DNA of 64,000 nt from Pseudomonas migulae NBRC 103157 (GTDB lineage: Bacteria > Pseudomonadota > Gammaproteobacteria > Pseudomonadales > Pseudomonadaceae): assembly GCF_002091715.1 (NCBI RefSeq), contig NZ_BDAG01000038.1, positions 1 through 64,000 of the forward strand, in the 5' to 3' direction. Position 1 is the stretch's first letter; every line of letters begins with the position of its first letter. The notes beneath the pieces were generated by a model. It was not told the DNA's origin and ran no database searches. It saw nothing but the letters and a program-made list of their open reading frames with translations. The position numbers and the translations under genes are program-made. Shown here piece by piece: positions 34,685 to 44,232 of the stretch.

Positions 34685-35797
34685 TTAGTACTCGGAAAGA
34701 TCCGCCAGCGGATGCCGCCCTTCCCAAACCTTGTGAAAATGCGCCTCCACCACCGCATCCGGCACATTATTGATATCTGGCCAATGCCAGTGCGGTTTCT
34801 GGTCCTTGTCGATCAACCGCGCCCGCACGCCTTCGCTGAATTCCGGATGACGGCAGCAGTTGAGGCTCAAGGTGTATTCCATCTGAAAAACCTGTGCCAG
34901 CGACAGGTGTCGGGCGCGGATGATTTGTTCCCACACCAGATGAGCGGTCAGCGGCGAACCTTCACTCATTGTCCGCGCAGCACGGCTGAGGAGCAGGTCG
35001 GTGCTATCGCGCTGTTGGCTGATGGCCTTCCAGGCGCATTCCACGTCACTGACGTCCAGCAGTTCATCGATCTGCTGACGACGCGGCAGCCATTGGGCTT
35101 CGGGCATCTGCGCGAGCGCTTCCTGTTGCAACGCCTTGAGCAGGCTGTTGAGCTGCATCGGCGTCTGTTCCTGCCAGTTCAACTGCAGCAAACCTTCGAT
35201 CAGCTCGTCTTGCTGTTCATCGAGCAGAAAACGGTCGGCCAGGTCCAGATCGAGCGCATCCCGACCGTTCATATGTGCGCCGGTCAGGCCGAGGAACAGA
35301 CCGAGCTTGCCGGGCAGGCGCGACAGAAACCAACTGGCGCCGACATCCGGGTACAGACCAATGCTGATTTCCGGCATCGCCAATCGGCTGCTTGGCGTTA
35401 CGATTCGGATGCTCGCGCCTTGCAAGAGGCCCATGCCGCCACCCAGAACGTAGCCATGGCCCCAGCAGATCAGCGGTTTGGGGTAGGTGTGCAGGCTGAA
35501 GTCCAGTCGGTATTCCGCCGCGAAGAAATGCGCGGCCAGCGGCGGTACTTCACCCGGATGCTCGCGGCAGGCTTCCACCAGGCTGCGGACTTCGCCGCCG
35601 GCGCAAAAGGCCTTGGCACCTTTGCCGCGTAATAATACGCAGACGATTTGCGGCTCCTTGGCCCAAGCGTCCAATTGATCGCGCAAGGCGTTGATCATCG
35701 GCAAGGACAGGGCGTTCAGGGACTTTTCGGCATCCAGGCTGGCAACGCCGATGCGGGCGCCGTCGGTGCCGGTGAGTTCTTCGAAGTGCAGATTCAT
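34685..35797 (-). CDS. Enoyl-CoA hydratase/isomerase family, HIBYL-CoA hydrolase-like
   Basis: A 370-residue crotonase-fold protein. Length and blocks (KAFCAGGEVRSL, GYVLGGGMGLLQGASIRIVT, MPEISIGLYPDVGASWFLSRLPG) are those of the 3-hydroxyisobutyryl-CoA hydrolase branch used in valine breakdown. The oxyanion-hole backbone lies in CAGGEVR and GGGMG. The 360-370-residue bacterial members are often annotated only as enoyl-CoA hydratase, so substrate is inferred. It is a single gene, convergent with the RTX gene. Confidence 0.85.
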   Translation of the reverse strand: MNLHFEELTGTDGARIGVASLDAEKSLNALSLPMINALRDQLDAWAKEPQIVCVLLRGKGAKAFCAGGEVRSLVEACREHPGEVPPLAAHFFAAEYRLDFSLHTYPKPLICWGHGYVLGGGMGLLQGASIRIVTPSSRLAMPEISIGLYPDVGASWFLSRLPGKLGLFLGLTGAHMNGRDALDLDLADRFLLDEQQDELIEGLLQLNWQEQTPMQLNSLLKALQQEALAQMPEAQWLPRRQQIDELLDVSDVECAWKAISQQRDSTDLLLSRAARTMSEGSPLTAHLVWEQIIRARHLSLAQVFQMEYTLSLNCCRHPEFSEGVRARLIDKDQKPHWHWPDINNVPDAVVEAHFHKVWEGRHPLADLSEY

Positions 35798-35929
35798 CGT
35801 GACCTCGATCGGGAATTTGAGCGTTCAGTATGATCGCAATGCAGGAAAGTGCCGGTTCTGTGTCAGATCAATTGACAAGCGTGATGGGCTTTCCTAGGGT
35901 TCGCCCCATTGTTTTTACCGGATGTAACC

Positions 35930-36622
35930 ATGACTGCTGATGACCGTATCAAACTCGAACCGGGCTGGAAGGAGGCACTGCGTGCTGAGTTCGACCAGCC
36001 CTACATGGCAGAGTTGCGCAATTTCCTGCAGCAGGAGCGCGCGGCGGGCAAGGAAATCTATCCTCCGGGACCGATGATTTTCAATGCGCTCAACTCGACG
36101 CCGCTGGACAAGGTCAAAGTGGTGATACTCGGTCAGGACCCGTATCACGGCCCGGGCCAGGCCCATGGCTTGTGCTTCTCGGTGCAACCGGGCGTGCCGG
36201 CGCCGCCGTCGCTGGTGAACATCTATAAAGAGCTCAAGCGCGACCTGAACATCGACATCCCCAATCACGGTTACCTGCAGAGCTGGGCCGATCAGGGTGT
36301 GTTGATGCTCAATACCACGATGACGGTGGAGCGGGCCAATGCCAATGCGCACAAGGACAAGGGCTGGCAGTTTTTTACCGACCGGATTATTGAAGTGGTC
36401 AGCCAACAGCAACCGCATCTAGTGTTCATGCTGTGGGGCGCCCATGCCCAGAGCAAGCAGAAACTGATCGATGCGACCAAGCATCTGGTGTTGACGTCGG
36501 TGCATCCGTCGCCGCTGTCCGCTTATCGCGGTTTTCTCGGGTGCGGGCACTTCAGCCGGACCAACAAGTTTCTTGAGCAGAATGGCGAGACACCGATCGA
36601 GTGGCGGTTGCCGCCGGTTTGA
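35930..36622 (+). CDS. ung: Uracil-DNA glycosylase
   Basis: A 230-residue family 1 uracil-DNA glycosylase that removes uracil from DNA to start base excision repair. The water-activating motif GQDPYHGPGQAHGLCFSV carries catalytic Asp70, and the DNA-intercalation loop HPSPLSAYRGFLGC carries the catalytic His. I chose the ATG at 35930; seven upstream codons are in frame but not conserved in the family. It is divergent from the acyl-CoA gene. Confidence 0.95.
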   Translation: MTADDRIKLEPGWKEALRAEFDQPYMAELRNFLQQERAAGKEIYPPGPMIFNALNSTPLDKVKVVILGQDPYHGPGQAHGLCFSVQPGVPAPPSLVNIYKELKRDLNIDIPNHGYLQSWADQGVLMLNTTMTVERANANAHKDKGWQFFTDRIIEVVSQQQPHLVFMLWGAHAQSKQKLIDATKHLVLTSVHPSPLSAYRGFLGCGHFSRTNKFLEQNGETPIEWRLPPV

Positions 36623-36647
36623 TGGGGTGTACGTGATGGCCCCATCG

Positions 36648-36732
36648 CGAGCAAGCCCGCTCCCACATTCGATCTGCTGTGAACACAAACAGTGTGTTCA
36701 CAGCAGATCGAATGTGGGAGCGGGCTTGCTCG
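36648..36732. repeat. Perfect 40-bp inverted repeat with REP ends
   Basis: Arms 36648-36687 and 36693-36732 are exact reverse complements around a 5-base loop (AACAG). The outer 20 bases are the REP core (CGAGCAAGCCCGCTCCCACA); the inner 20 (TTCGATCTGCTGTGAACACA) are also fully symmetric, unlike other REP doublets in the window, where the loop differs. Confidence 0.9.
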
Positions 36733-36753
36733 TGAAGTAGGCGCCTCGGTCTA

Positions 36754-37800
36754 TCAGACGGAATCTGGGTTGCGATTCCAATACTTGAACAACGGCTCCG
36801 CCAGAAACAACACAAACAACAACCGCATCACCTGCATTGCCGTCACCAGCGGCACCGACAATTGCAGGGTCTCCGCCGTCAGGCTCATCTCCGCAATCCC
36901 GCCGGGCATCATGCCCAGGGTCAGCGAACGCAAATCCAGATGCGTCAGCGCACTCAATCCGAGCGCTGCCGCCGTGGCGATCAGCATGGTCAGCACCGTC
37001 CCGATCAAGGTCCGCCCCATAAACGAAGGCGCCCGCCGAAAAAACTGCCGATTGAAATGACAGCCCAGGCCGCTGCCGATCAGCCATTGGCCGATCTGGC
37101 TGCCGCCATGGGGCAAACCGATATGCAAATCCCAGCCAATGCTCACCGCCGCACTTACCAGCAGCGGTCCGAACAGCCATGGGTTGGGTTGACGAAGACG
37201 TTCCCAAAGCCAGGCCGCCAAGGCGCCCGCCGGGAATAGAAGGGCCAGCCACCACCAGTTGACGGCTGTCGGATGAACGATCGGCGCACCGTCACCCAGC
37301 AAATACTTGAAGGCGGCCGGCACACACAGCACGACTACCAGCACCCGCAGACTTTGCCCGGCCGCTACGCGACTGAGCACCGCGCCATTGCGCGCGCCGA
37401 GGTTGACCATCTCCCCGGAGCCGCCGGGCATGCTGGAAAAGAACGCCGTGGCGCGATCCTCACCGGTGCGCCGCATCAGCCAGACCCCGACGATGGCCGA
37501 GAGGCTGGTGACCAACGCACCGAAGAAGATCAGACCGAAGTGGCTCAGCACCTGCTCCATCACCATCGGGGTGAAGTGCAGGCCGATGCCGATGCCGACA
37601 ATCCACTGACCGCACTTGCGGCCGCCAGGGATTTCCGCCAGTTGCCAGGGCGTCAGGCAACGCACCAGGATGATCGCCAGCAACGAGCCGACCATCCACG
37701 GCAGTGGCCAGCCGACAAGGCTGGCCAGGTAACCGCCCAGCGCGCCGACCAGCGGCGTACCCCACCAGGCGTTGAAGGGTGTTCGATCAGACATCAGCAA
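36754..37800 (-). CDS. AbrB-type (PF05145) membrane protein
   Basis: A 348-residue inner-membrane protein with about ten spans in two similar halves, each with a PxWMxGSL/GS-type motif (LPWMVGSLLAI, PWLFGPLLVSA) and MPGGSGEM / MPGGIAEMSL. This is the AbrB/ammonia monooxygenase-like regulator family (PF05145), likely a transporter. It overlaps the tctA stop by 14 bases, so it is co-transcribed with tctABC and may share its substrate class. Confidence 0.85.
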   Translation of the reverse strand: MLMSDRTPFNAWWGTPLVGALGGYLASLVGWPLPWMVGSLLAIILVRCLTPWQLAEIPGGRKCGQWIVGIGIGLHFTPMVMEQVLSHFGLIFFGALVTSLSAIVGVWLMRRTGEDRATAFFSSMPGGSGEMVNLGARNGAVLSRVAAGQSLRVLVVVLCVPAAFKYLLGDGAPIVHPTAVNWWWLALLFPAGALAAWLWERLRQPNPWLFGPLLVSAAVSIGWDLHIGLPHGGSQIGQWLIGSGLGCHFNRQFFRRAPSFMGRTLIGTVLTMLIATAAALGLSALTHLDLRSLTLGMMPGGIAEMSLTAETLQLSVPLVTAMQVMRLLFVLFLAEPLFKYWNRNPDSV

Positions 37801-39301
37801 TGGCGCGCTGAGCAGCCGAACGTTTACGCCAGATCCTCAGCAGTGGCATCAGCAGCATGATCGCTGTCAGTACCCAGACACCGAACGTGATCGGGCTCGA
37901 CCAGAGGATCTCCAGCGCACCGTTGGAAATTGACAGGGCGCGACGCAGGTTCTGCTCCATCAAACCTCCGAGGATGAAACCCAGCAGGACGGGCGACAAT
38001 GGGAAGTCCAGCTTGCGCAGGATGTAACCGAAGATGCCAATGCCGATCATCAGGAACAGGTCGAATGTGGTGGCGTGCACCGCGTAGACGCCGATCCCGG
38101 TGATGATTGCGATCACCGGCACCAGCGCCCAGTTCGGCACGGCAAGGATGCGGGTGAAGATGCGGATCATCGGGATGTTGAGGATCACCAGCATGATGTT
38201 GGCGACGAACAAGGAGGCGATCAGGCCCCAGACAATGTCCGGTTGCTGTTGGAACAACAGCGGACCCGGGGTGATGTTGTACAGCGACAAGGCGCCGATC
38301 ATCACCGCCGTGGTGCCTGAACCCGGGACACCAAGGGTCAGCATCGGTACCAAAGCGCCGCACGCTGCACCGCCGATGGCGGTTTCCGGTGCCGCGAGGC
38401 CGCGCATGTCGCCCTGGCCGAACGTGCCTTTGGCACCGGCGATGCGCTTCTCGGTCATGTAGGCCACGGCGCTGGCCAGTGTCGCACCGGCACCCGGCAG
38501 CACGCCCATGATGAAGCCCAGTACGCCACAACGGATGTTCACCATGAACACCGCCGACGCTTCCTTGAAGTTGAACATCATTCGGCCGGTGGCTTTTACC
38601 GCTTCCTGACCGTGATGGGTTTTTTCCAGCAGCAGAAGAATTTCACTGATGGAGAACAGGCCTAATACCAATACGACGAATTGAATACCATCCGTCAGAT
38701 GGATGTTGTCCCCGGTGAACCGGTACACACCGCTGTTGGCATCGATCCCGACAGTCGACAGAAACAGGCCGATCAAAGCAGCGATAAAAGTCTTCAGCGG
38801 ACGATCACCCGCCATGCCGCCCAGGCAGACAATCGCAAACACCATCAGCACGAAATATTCCGCCGGCCCGAATGCAATCGCCCATTTCGCCAGCAGCGGT
38901 GCGAACAGAACCATGCCGCAGGTGGCGATAAACGCACCGATGAACGAACTCCATGCCGATAGCGACAGCGCGACACCAGCCAGGCCTTTGCGGGCCATCG
39001 GGTAACCGTCGAGGGTGGTCATGACGGTGGACGCTTCGCCCGGAATGTTCAGCAGAATCGAACTGATTCGGCCGCCGTATTCACAACCCAGGTACACCGC
39101 TGCCAGCAGGATCAAGGCTGACTCCGGTGGCAGGCCCAGGGCGAATGCAATCGGGATCAGCAATGCCACGCCGTTGATCGGGCCCAGGCCCGGCAACAGA
39201 CCGACCACGGTGCCGATCAAGGTGCCGCAGAGGGCGGTCACCAGGTTGTACGGGCTCAGCGCGACGCCGAAACCCTGTCCCAAATAGCCAAGAGTATCCA
39301 T
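37787..39301 (-). CDS. tctA: Tripartite tricarboxylate transporter large subunit TctA
   Basis: A 504-residue protein with about twelve membrane spans, the main channel subunit of the tripartite tricarboxylate transporter. Family blocks seen: GTLIGTVVGLLPGLGPINGV, CEYGGRISSILLNIPGE and GVPGSGTTAVMIGAL. It works with TctB (one base upstream) and TctC to import citrate or similar acids with a cation gradient. Confidence 0.93.
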   Translation of the reverse strand: MDTLGYLGQGFGVALSPYNLVTALCGTLIGTVVGLLPGLGPINGVALLIPIAFALGLPPESALILLAAVYLGCEYGGRISSILLNIPGEASTVMTTLDGYPMARKGLAGVALSLSAWSSFIGAFIATCGMVLFAPLLAKWAIAFGPAEYFVLMVFAIVCLGGMAGDRPLKTFIAALIGLFLSTVGIDANSGVYRFTGDNIHLTDGIQFVVLVLGLFSISEILLLLEKTHHGQEAVKATGRMMFNFKEASAVFMVNIRCGVLGFIMGVLPGAGATLASAVAYMTEKRIAGAKGTFGQGDMRGLAAPETAIGGAACGALVPMLTLGVPGSGTTAVMIGALSLYNITPGPLLFQQQPDIVWGLIASLFVANIMLVILNIPMIRIFTRILAVPNWALVPVIAIITGIGVYAVHATTFDLFLMIGIGIFGYILRKLDFPLSPVLLGFILGGLMEQNLRRALSISNGALEILWSSPITFGVWVLTAIMLLMPLLRIWRKRSAAQRAIADV

Positions 39302-39302
39302 A

Positions 39303-39761
39303 TCAGTTCTCCAGAACGTCGAGCACGCCCAACGGCAGCGGTACGTCCATCACCTTGTCGAACAGCAAGTAAAGACCCACCGCCATCAGCGTGATGATCA
39401 CCACACTGGGCAGCCAGCGGCCACCGTACAGGCGGGCCATCGGGATGCCGATCAGGGTGCTGGCGACGATGAAACCCAGTGGCTCGAAAGTGCCTGCGAA
39501 CACGAGCAACAGCAGCACACAGATACCGATTTTGGTCAGGGTTTCGCGGTCCATCGGCGGTTCGTCGGGGTTGTGCTTGATCGGTGCGGGACGAAACACC
39601 ATGTACAACAGCGCGATGCCCATCAGGCCGAGCATCAACAATGGAAAGGCCCGAGGCCCGACGGGTTCATAAGAAAAAGCCGCCTGATACGGCCACGCCA
39701 TCAGCGCCAGGCCAATACAGGCCAGCAACAGCACCGAAGCAAAAATGCGTTGTAAGAGCAT
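39303..39761 (-). CDS. tctB: Tripartite tricarboxylate transporter small subunit TctB
   Basis: A 152-residue inner-membrane protein with four spans (ASVLLLACIGLALMAW, FPLLMLGLMGIALLYMVF, IGICVLLLLVFAGTF, WLPSVVIITLMAVGLYLLF), the size and layout of TctB. It is separated from tctA by one base and lies 59 bases after tctC, the usual C-B-A order. Confidence 0.9.
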   Translation of the reverse strand: MLLQRIFASVLLLACIGLALMAWPYQAAFSYEPVGPRAFPLLMLGLMGIALLYMVFRPAPIKHNPDEPPMDRETLTKIGICVLLLLVFAGTFEPLGFIVASTLIGIPMARLYGGRWLPSVVIITLMAVGLYLLFDKVMDVPLPLGVLDVLEN

Positions 39762-39820
39762 AGGGAACTCCTGTGCCGCAGCCCCGCAGAACGGGGGCCG
39801 CAGCCGCTAGACAGAGGCGA

Positions 39821-40798
39821 TCACTGAATCAGGCCGAACTCTTTGGCCAGCACTTTGTAGTCCGCGACCTGCTTCTTCACGTAGGTGTCCAGCTCCGGGC
39901 CGGTCATGGCGAACGGGAACAGTTCACGCTGATCGCGCAGCTTGGCGAACTCGGGTGACGCCAGCAGTTTGTCGAAGGAGTCTTTCCACCAGGCGTAGTC
40001 TTCATCGCTGACCTTTGGCCCGAGGTAGAAGCCGCGAACCACTGGCCAGACGATGTCGTAGCCTTGCTCCTTGGCGGTCGGAATGTCTTTCATTTCCGGC
40101 TCGTCCAGGCGTTTCTCGGAGAACACGGCCAGCAGGCGCATGTCGCCACTCTGGATGTGCGGCATGGAGTCGGAGATGTCGGTGCTGCCGACCTGGATAT
40201 GACCACCGAGCAGCGCGGTGGCGATTTCACCGCCACCTTCGAGGGCGACGTAACGCAAGTCGCGCGGGTTGATCCCGGCGGCCTTGGCGATCAGCGCGGT
40301 TTGCATCCAGTCCTGGCTGCCGACGGTGCCGCCGGAGCCGATCACCACTTTGCTCGGATCTTTCTTCAGGGCCTGAACGAGGTCGTCGAGATTCTTGTAA
40401 GGCGAATCGCTTTTCACCGCGATGGCGCCGTAGCTGGTGCCGACGGCGGCCAGCCAACGCACGTTGGTTTCATCGAAGCGACCGAACTTGCCCTGGGCCA
40501 GGTTCAGCAACGAACCGCTGGACCACGCCACGAGCGTGCCGGCATCCGCCGGACGTTGAGCGACCACCGCGTTGTACGCCACCGCGCCGACACCGCCGGG
40601 CATGTAGGTCACGCGCATCGGTTTGGTCAGCAGCTTTTCGTTGACCAGCGCGCTCTGCGCCAGTTTGCAGGTCAGGTCGAAACCGCCGCCGGGGGAAGCC
40701 GGGGCGATGCATTCCGGGCGTTTCGGTTCGGCCATCAGTTGGCCGGCAAACAGCATGCAACTGGCGGCGAGGGCGAAACGGCGCAGTGATCGATTCAT
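39821..40798 (-). CDS. tctC: Tricarboxylate-binding protein TctC (Bug family)
   Basis: A 325-residue periplasmic binding protein with a signal peptide (MNRSLRRFALAASCMLFAGQ, cleavage near LMAEP). The start of the mature part, PKRPECIAPASPGGGFDLTCKLA, is the citrate-type Bug binding signature. I chose the ATG at 40798 on the signal peptide; an in-frame ATG 24 codons upstream is less likely. It is the first gene of tctCBA-abrB, divergent from tctDE. Confidence 0.92.
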   Translation of the reverse strand: MNRSLRRFALAASCMLFAGQLMAEPKRPECIAPASPGGGFDLTCKLAQSALVNEKLLTKPMRVTYMPGGVGAVAYNAVVAQRPADAGTLVAWSSGSLLNLAQGKFGRFDETNVRWLAAVGTSYGAIAVKSDSPYKNLDDLVQALKKDPSKVVIGSGGTVGSQDWMQTALIAKAAGINPRDLRYVALEGGGEIATALLGGHIQVGSTDISDSMPHIQSGDMRLLAVFSEKRLDEPEMKDIPTAKEQGYDIVWPVVRGFYLGPKVSDEDYAWWKDSFDKLLASPEFAKLRDQRELFPFAMTGPELDTYVKKQVADYKVLAKEFGLIQ

Positions 40799-41072
40799 TG
40801 TTATCTCCACGGGAGTTGTTGTTTTTGGGGATGTTTCAGATGCGACGGTTTCGCGTTGCGCAGCCAGCAACGGCGCTGACGAGCGTATACGAAGGGAATC
40901 GAGAAAAGGGGTGGGGCGGGCAAATCTGGAGCTGTGTGGACAGCATGGCGGAGTACCTCGTTATTGTTCTTATTGGCGAAAACGCATCGGGGCGTTTTTC
41001 GGGAGCTACATTTCAAAGCAGGTTCGGTGGCTTACAGTCGAAACCATCCGTGGGCCGACTCTAACGGTCGAA

Positions 41073-41100
41073 CCTTTCGCTAACCTTTCAGCGGACTTTC
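41073..41100. promoter_or_regulatory. Three CTTTC repeats with 11-bp spacing, candidate TctD site
   Basis: CCTTTC (41073), CCTTTC (41084) and ACTTTC (41095) recur exactly every 11 bp, in the gap between divergent tctC and tctD. OmpR-family regulators such as TctD bind tandem direct repeats with this helical-turn spacing. The rest of the 390-base gap (40799-41188) shows no other clear signal. Confidence 0.5.
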
Positions 41101-41188
41101 ACGGTTTTCGGGCTTCACAGCGGCGGATGCGGCTGTAAACTCCGCGCCAAAGAATGGCGTCGAACATCCCTGAGTGAGGTAAAGATCC

Positions 41189-41860
41189 ATGCGTGTTCTG
41201 CTCGTCGAAGACCATCTGCAACTCGCCGACAGTGTCGCCCAGGCGCTCAAGAGCACCGGGCTGACCGTGGATGTGCTGCACGACGGCGTGGCCGCCGACC
41301 TGGCGTTGAGCAGCGAGGAATACGCCATGGCGATCCTCGACGTCGGCCTGCCGCGCATGGATGGTTTCGAAGTGCTGGCGCGTCTGCGGGCCCGTGGCAA
41401 GAACCTGCCAGTGCTGATGCTGACCGCACGCAGCGACGTCAAGGACCGGGTCCATGGCCTGAACCTTGGCGCTGACGATTACCTGGCCAAGCCTTTCGAA
41501 CTGACCGAACTCGAAGCCCGGGTCAAAGCCTTGCTGCGCCGTAGCGTGCTCGGCGGCGAGCGCCAGCAGACCTGCGGCGTACTGGCTTACGATCTGGACA
41601 CCCGGCGCTTCACCCTTGGTGAAGAATTGCTGACCCTGACCTCCCGCGAACAGGCGGTGCTCGAAGCCCTGATCGCCCGTCCCGGTCGGGTGATGAGCAA
41701 GGAGCAACTGGCTGCCCAGGTGTTCGGTCTGGACGAAGAGGCCAGCCCCGACGCCATCGAAATCTACGTCCACCGCTTGCGCAAGAAACTCGACGGCCAA
41801 CCGGTCGCCATCGTGACCTTCCGTGGTCTCGGCTACTTGCTGGAAAGCCGTGATGCATAA
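41189..41860 (+). CDS. tctD: Response regulator TctD
   Basis: A 223-residue OmpR-family response regulator. The receiver domain holds phosphoacceptor Asp51 (AILDVGLPRMDGF) and the conserved Lys in YLAKPFEL; the C-terminal winged-helix ends VTFRGLGYLLE. It should activate the divergent tct transporter genes when TctE senses tricarboxylate. It overlaps tctE by eight bases. Confidence 0.92.
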   Translation: MRVLLVEDHLQLADSVAQALKSTGLTVDVLHDGVAADLALSSEEYAMAILDVGLPRMDGFEVLARLRARGKNLPVLMLTARSDVKDRVHGLNLGADDYLAKPFELTELEARVKALLRRSVLGGERQQTCGVLAYDLDTRRFTLGEELLTLTSREQAVLEALIARPGRVMSKEQLAAQVFGLDEEASPDAIEIYVHRLRKKLDGQPVAIVTFRGLGYLLESRDA

Positions 41861-43241
41861 GCCCAGCAGCCTGCGCTGGCGGTTGCTGTGGAACCTCGCG
41901 CTGTTGTTGGTGGTGTTGATGCTGGCCAGTGGTTTGAGCGCGTACTGGAATGGGCGCGAGGCTGCCGACACCGCGTACGACCGGACCCTGCTGGCCTCGG
42001 CACGAACCATTGCCGCCGGGGTGTCTCAGCGAGATGGCAGCCTGAGTGCCGACGTGCCTTACGTGGCCCTCGATACCTTCGCCTACGACAGCGCCGGGCG
42101 GATTTTCTATCTGGTCAATGACATCAATCAGAAGTTGATCTCCGGTTACGAAAACCTGCCGCCACCGCCACCGGGTACGCCGCGCACCGATGACTACCCG
42201 GCGCTCGCACGTTTCTACAACGCAACGTATCAGGGGCAGAACGTGCGGGTGGTGAGCCTGCTCAAACCCGTGAGCGAGCCGAACATGAACGGCATGGCGG
42301 AAATCCGCGTGGCGGAAACCGACGAAGCGCGGGTCAGCATGGCCCGTAGCCTGGCGGCGGACACGTTACTGCGATTGGGCATGCTGGCGGTTGGCGCGTT
42401 GCTGATGGTGTGGTTTGCGGTGAGTGCGGCGTTGCGTCCATTGGAGCGCTTGCGCACGGCGGTGGAGGAGCGGCAGTCCGACGATCTGCGGCCGCTGCCG
42501 TTGGTGGAAGTGCAGCACGAATTGTGGCCGCTGGTGCGCGCGCTCAATCACTTTACCGAGCGTCTGCGCGGGCAGTTCGAGCGACAGGCGCAATTCATTG
42601 CCGATGCGGCGCATGAACTGCGTACACCATTGGCGGCGCTCAAGGCCCGGCTTGAGCTGGGGCTGCGCTCGACCGAACCCGAGACCTGGCGTAACACATT
42701 GGAAACGGCGGCCCAGGGCACAGACCGTTTGACCCATCTGGCCAATCAATTGCTCTCGTTGGCACGGGTCGAGAACGGTGCCCGGGCGATCGCCGAGGGC
42801 GGCGCGCAGTTGCTGGATTTGAGTCAGCTGGCCCGCGAACTCGGCATGGCCATGGCGCCGCTGGCCCATGCCCGTGGCGTGGCGCTGGCGCTGGAGGCGG
42901 ACGAGCCGGTATGGCTGCGCGGCGAGCCGACGCTGTTGAACGAGCTATTGAGCAATCTGGTGGATAACGCGCTGGCCCATACGCCGTCCGGCGGCAATGT
43001 GATCCTGCGGGTTTCGGCGCCGGCAGTACTGGAGGTCGAGGACGATGGCCCGGGGATTCCTCTTGAAGAACGCGACCGGGTGTTCGAACGCTTCTATCGA
43101 CGCAACCAGCAAGTCGCCGGCTCGGGGTTGGGGCTGGCGATTGTCGGCGAGATTTGCCGTGCGCATTTGGCGCAGATCAGCCTGCACGACGGTGAACAGG
43201 CGGGGTTGAAGGTGCGGGTGAGTTTTATCGCGGGAGAGTGA
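41853..43241 (+). CDS. tctE: Sensor histidine kinase TctE
   Basis: A 462-residue membrane kinase. First span is near residues 11-29, then a periplasmic sensor part (about 30-170), a second span (LGMLAVGALLMVWFAVSAAL), a HAMP-like linker, the dimerisation helix with His254 in DAAHELRTPLAALK, and the ATPase domain with N box NLVDNALAHT and G1/G2 boxes DDGPGI and GSGLGLAIV. The start at 41853 overlaps the end of tctD, giving translational coupling. Confidence 0.92.
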   Translation: MHKPSSLRWRLLWNLALLLVVLMLASGLSAYWNGREAADTAYDRTLLASARTIAAGVSQRDGSLSADVPYVALDTFAYDSAGRIFYLVNDINQKLISGYENLPPPPPGTPRTDDYPALARFYNATYQGQNVRVVSLLKPVSEPNMNGMAEIRVAETDEARVSMARSLAADTLLRLGMLAVGALLMVWFAVSAALRPLERLRTAVEERQSDDLRPLPLVEVQHELWPLVRALNHFTERLRGQFERQAQFIADAAHELRTPLAALKARLELGLRSTEPETWRNTLETAAQGTDRLTHLANQLLSLARVENGARAIAEGGAQLLDLSQLARELGMAMAPLAHARGVALALEADEPVWLRGEPTLLNELLSNLVDNALAHTPSGGNVILRVSAPAVLEVEDDGPGIPLEERDRVFERFYRRNQQVAGSGLGLAIVGEICRAHLAQISLHDGEQAGLKVRVSFIAGE

Positions 43242-43275
43242 TGGTGTCTGTACCGGCCTCTCCGTCGGAACACCG

Positions 43276-43357
43276 TCCGGAGCAAGCCCGCTCCCACATT
43301 TGACCGAGTTACTCCTGGAGAAATGCGATCAAGTGTGGGAGCGGGCTTGCGCGCGAA
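43276..43357. repeat. REP doublet
   Basis: GGAGCAAGCCCGCTCCCACA and, inverted, TGTGGGAGCGGGCTTGCGCG about 35 bases apart, between convergent tctE and the HDOD gene. Confidence 0.8.
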
Positions 43358-43376
43358 GGGCGCGCTGCGGTCTCGG

Positions 43377-44198
43377 CTAGTAAAACATCGACCGCGATTC
43401 TTCCAGATCCCTGCACATCGCCTCGTTCTCCGGATCGATCCCCAACTTCCTGAAAGCCGGGACACTGATCGCGTCGATACGGGCGATAGGATGGTCGGTG
43501 TCCTTGTGGCAATACAAACTGGCCACTTGCACCAGATCCACATAGTCGACGCGCTCGGAGTCACGCTTGAAGTCCAGATACAGCCCCGGCAATTGCACCA
43601 GCATTTCCGGAAACTCCCAGACCCGCAGCAGTTTGTCGCCCAGTAACGGGTGAATCTGGTCGATGACATGGTTCAGGCTGACCGGGTCGGACAGCAGCTC
43701 GTAATGGTCTTCGGCGTAGGTCAGGATCGGCAGTACGCCAATCTGATGTACCAGCCCGCCGAGAGCCGCCTGGTCAGGTTTGAGTTGCGTGTAACTGCGG
43801 CACAGCGCGTAACTGACGCCGGCGATTTCCAGGCTTTTGCGCCAGACATCGCGCATCTTCTTTTCCACCACGTCGGAACGCGCGTGGAAAATCTGCTCCA
43901 TCACCAGGCCAATGGCCAGGTTGCTGCTGTAGTTGACGCCCAGGCGCGTAATGGCCGTGTGCAAGTCCGTCACTTCCTGAGTCGCACGAAGGAGCGGGCT
44001 GTTGACCACTTTGATCAGTCGCGCCGACAACGCGGTGTCACGACCGATCACTTTACTCAGGGTGCTGACACTGATTTCCGGGTCTTCAGCGGCCTTGCGA
44101 ATCTGCAGGGCCACTTCCGGCAATGTTGGCAGAACCAGGTCATCGTTATCGATGGCCTCAACCAAATCCTGTTGGACCTTATCCGCCAGCTCACTCAT
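43377..44198 (-). CDS. HDOD domain protein
   Basis: A 273-residue soluble protein made of one HDOD domain (about 20-215): LPTLPEVALQIRKAAEDPEI, then LIKVVNSPLL and LGGLVHQIGVLPIL. HDOD proteins bind partners in signalling and lack the metal-dependent phosphohydrolase residues of true HD domains. No output domain is attached. It lies between tctE and ygfZ, as in P. aeruginosa. Confidence 0.85.
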   Translation of the reverse strand: MSELADKVQQDLVEAIDNDDLVLPTLPEVALQIRKAAEDPEISVSTLSKVIGRDTALSARLIKVVNSPLLRATQEVTDLHTAITRLGVNYSSNLAIGLVMEQIFHARSDVVEKKMRDVWRKSLEIAGVSYALCRSYTQLKPDQAALGGLVHQIGVLPILTYAEDHYELLSDPVSLNHVIDQIHPLLGDKLLRVWEFPEMLVQLPGLYLDFKRDSERVDYVDLVQVASLYCHKDTDHPIARIDAISVPAFRKLGIDPENEAMCRDLEESRSMFY

Positions 44199-44232
44199 TT
44201 CTTTTCTCTAGGTGTTGCGACAATTGCTGCCG

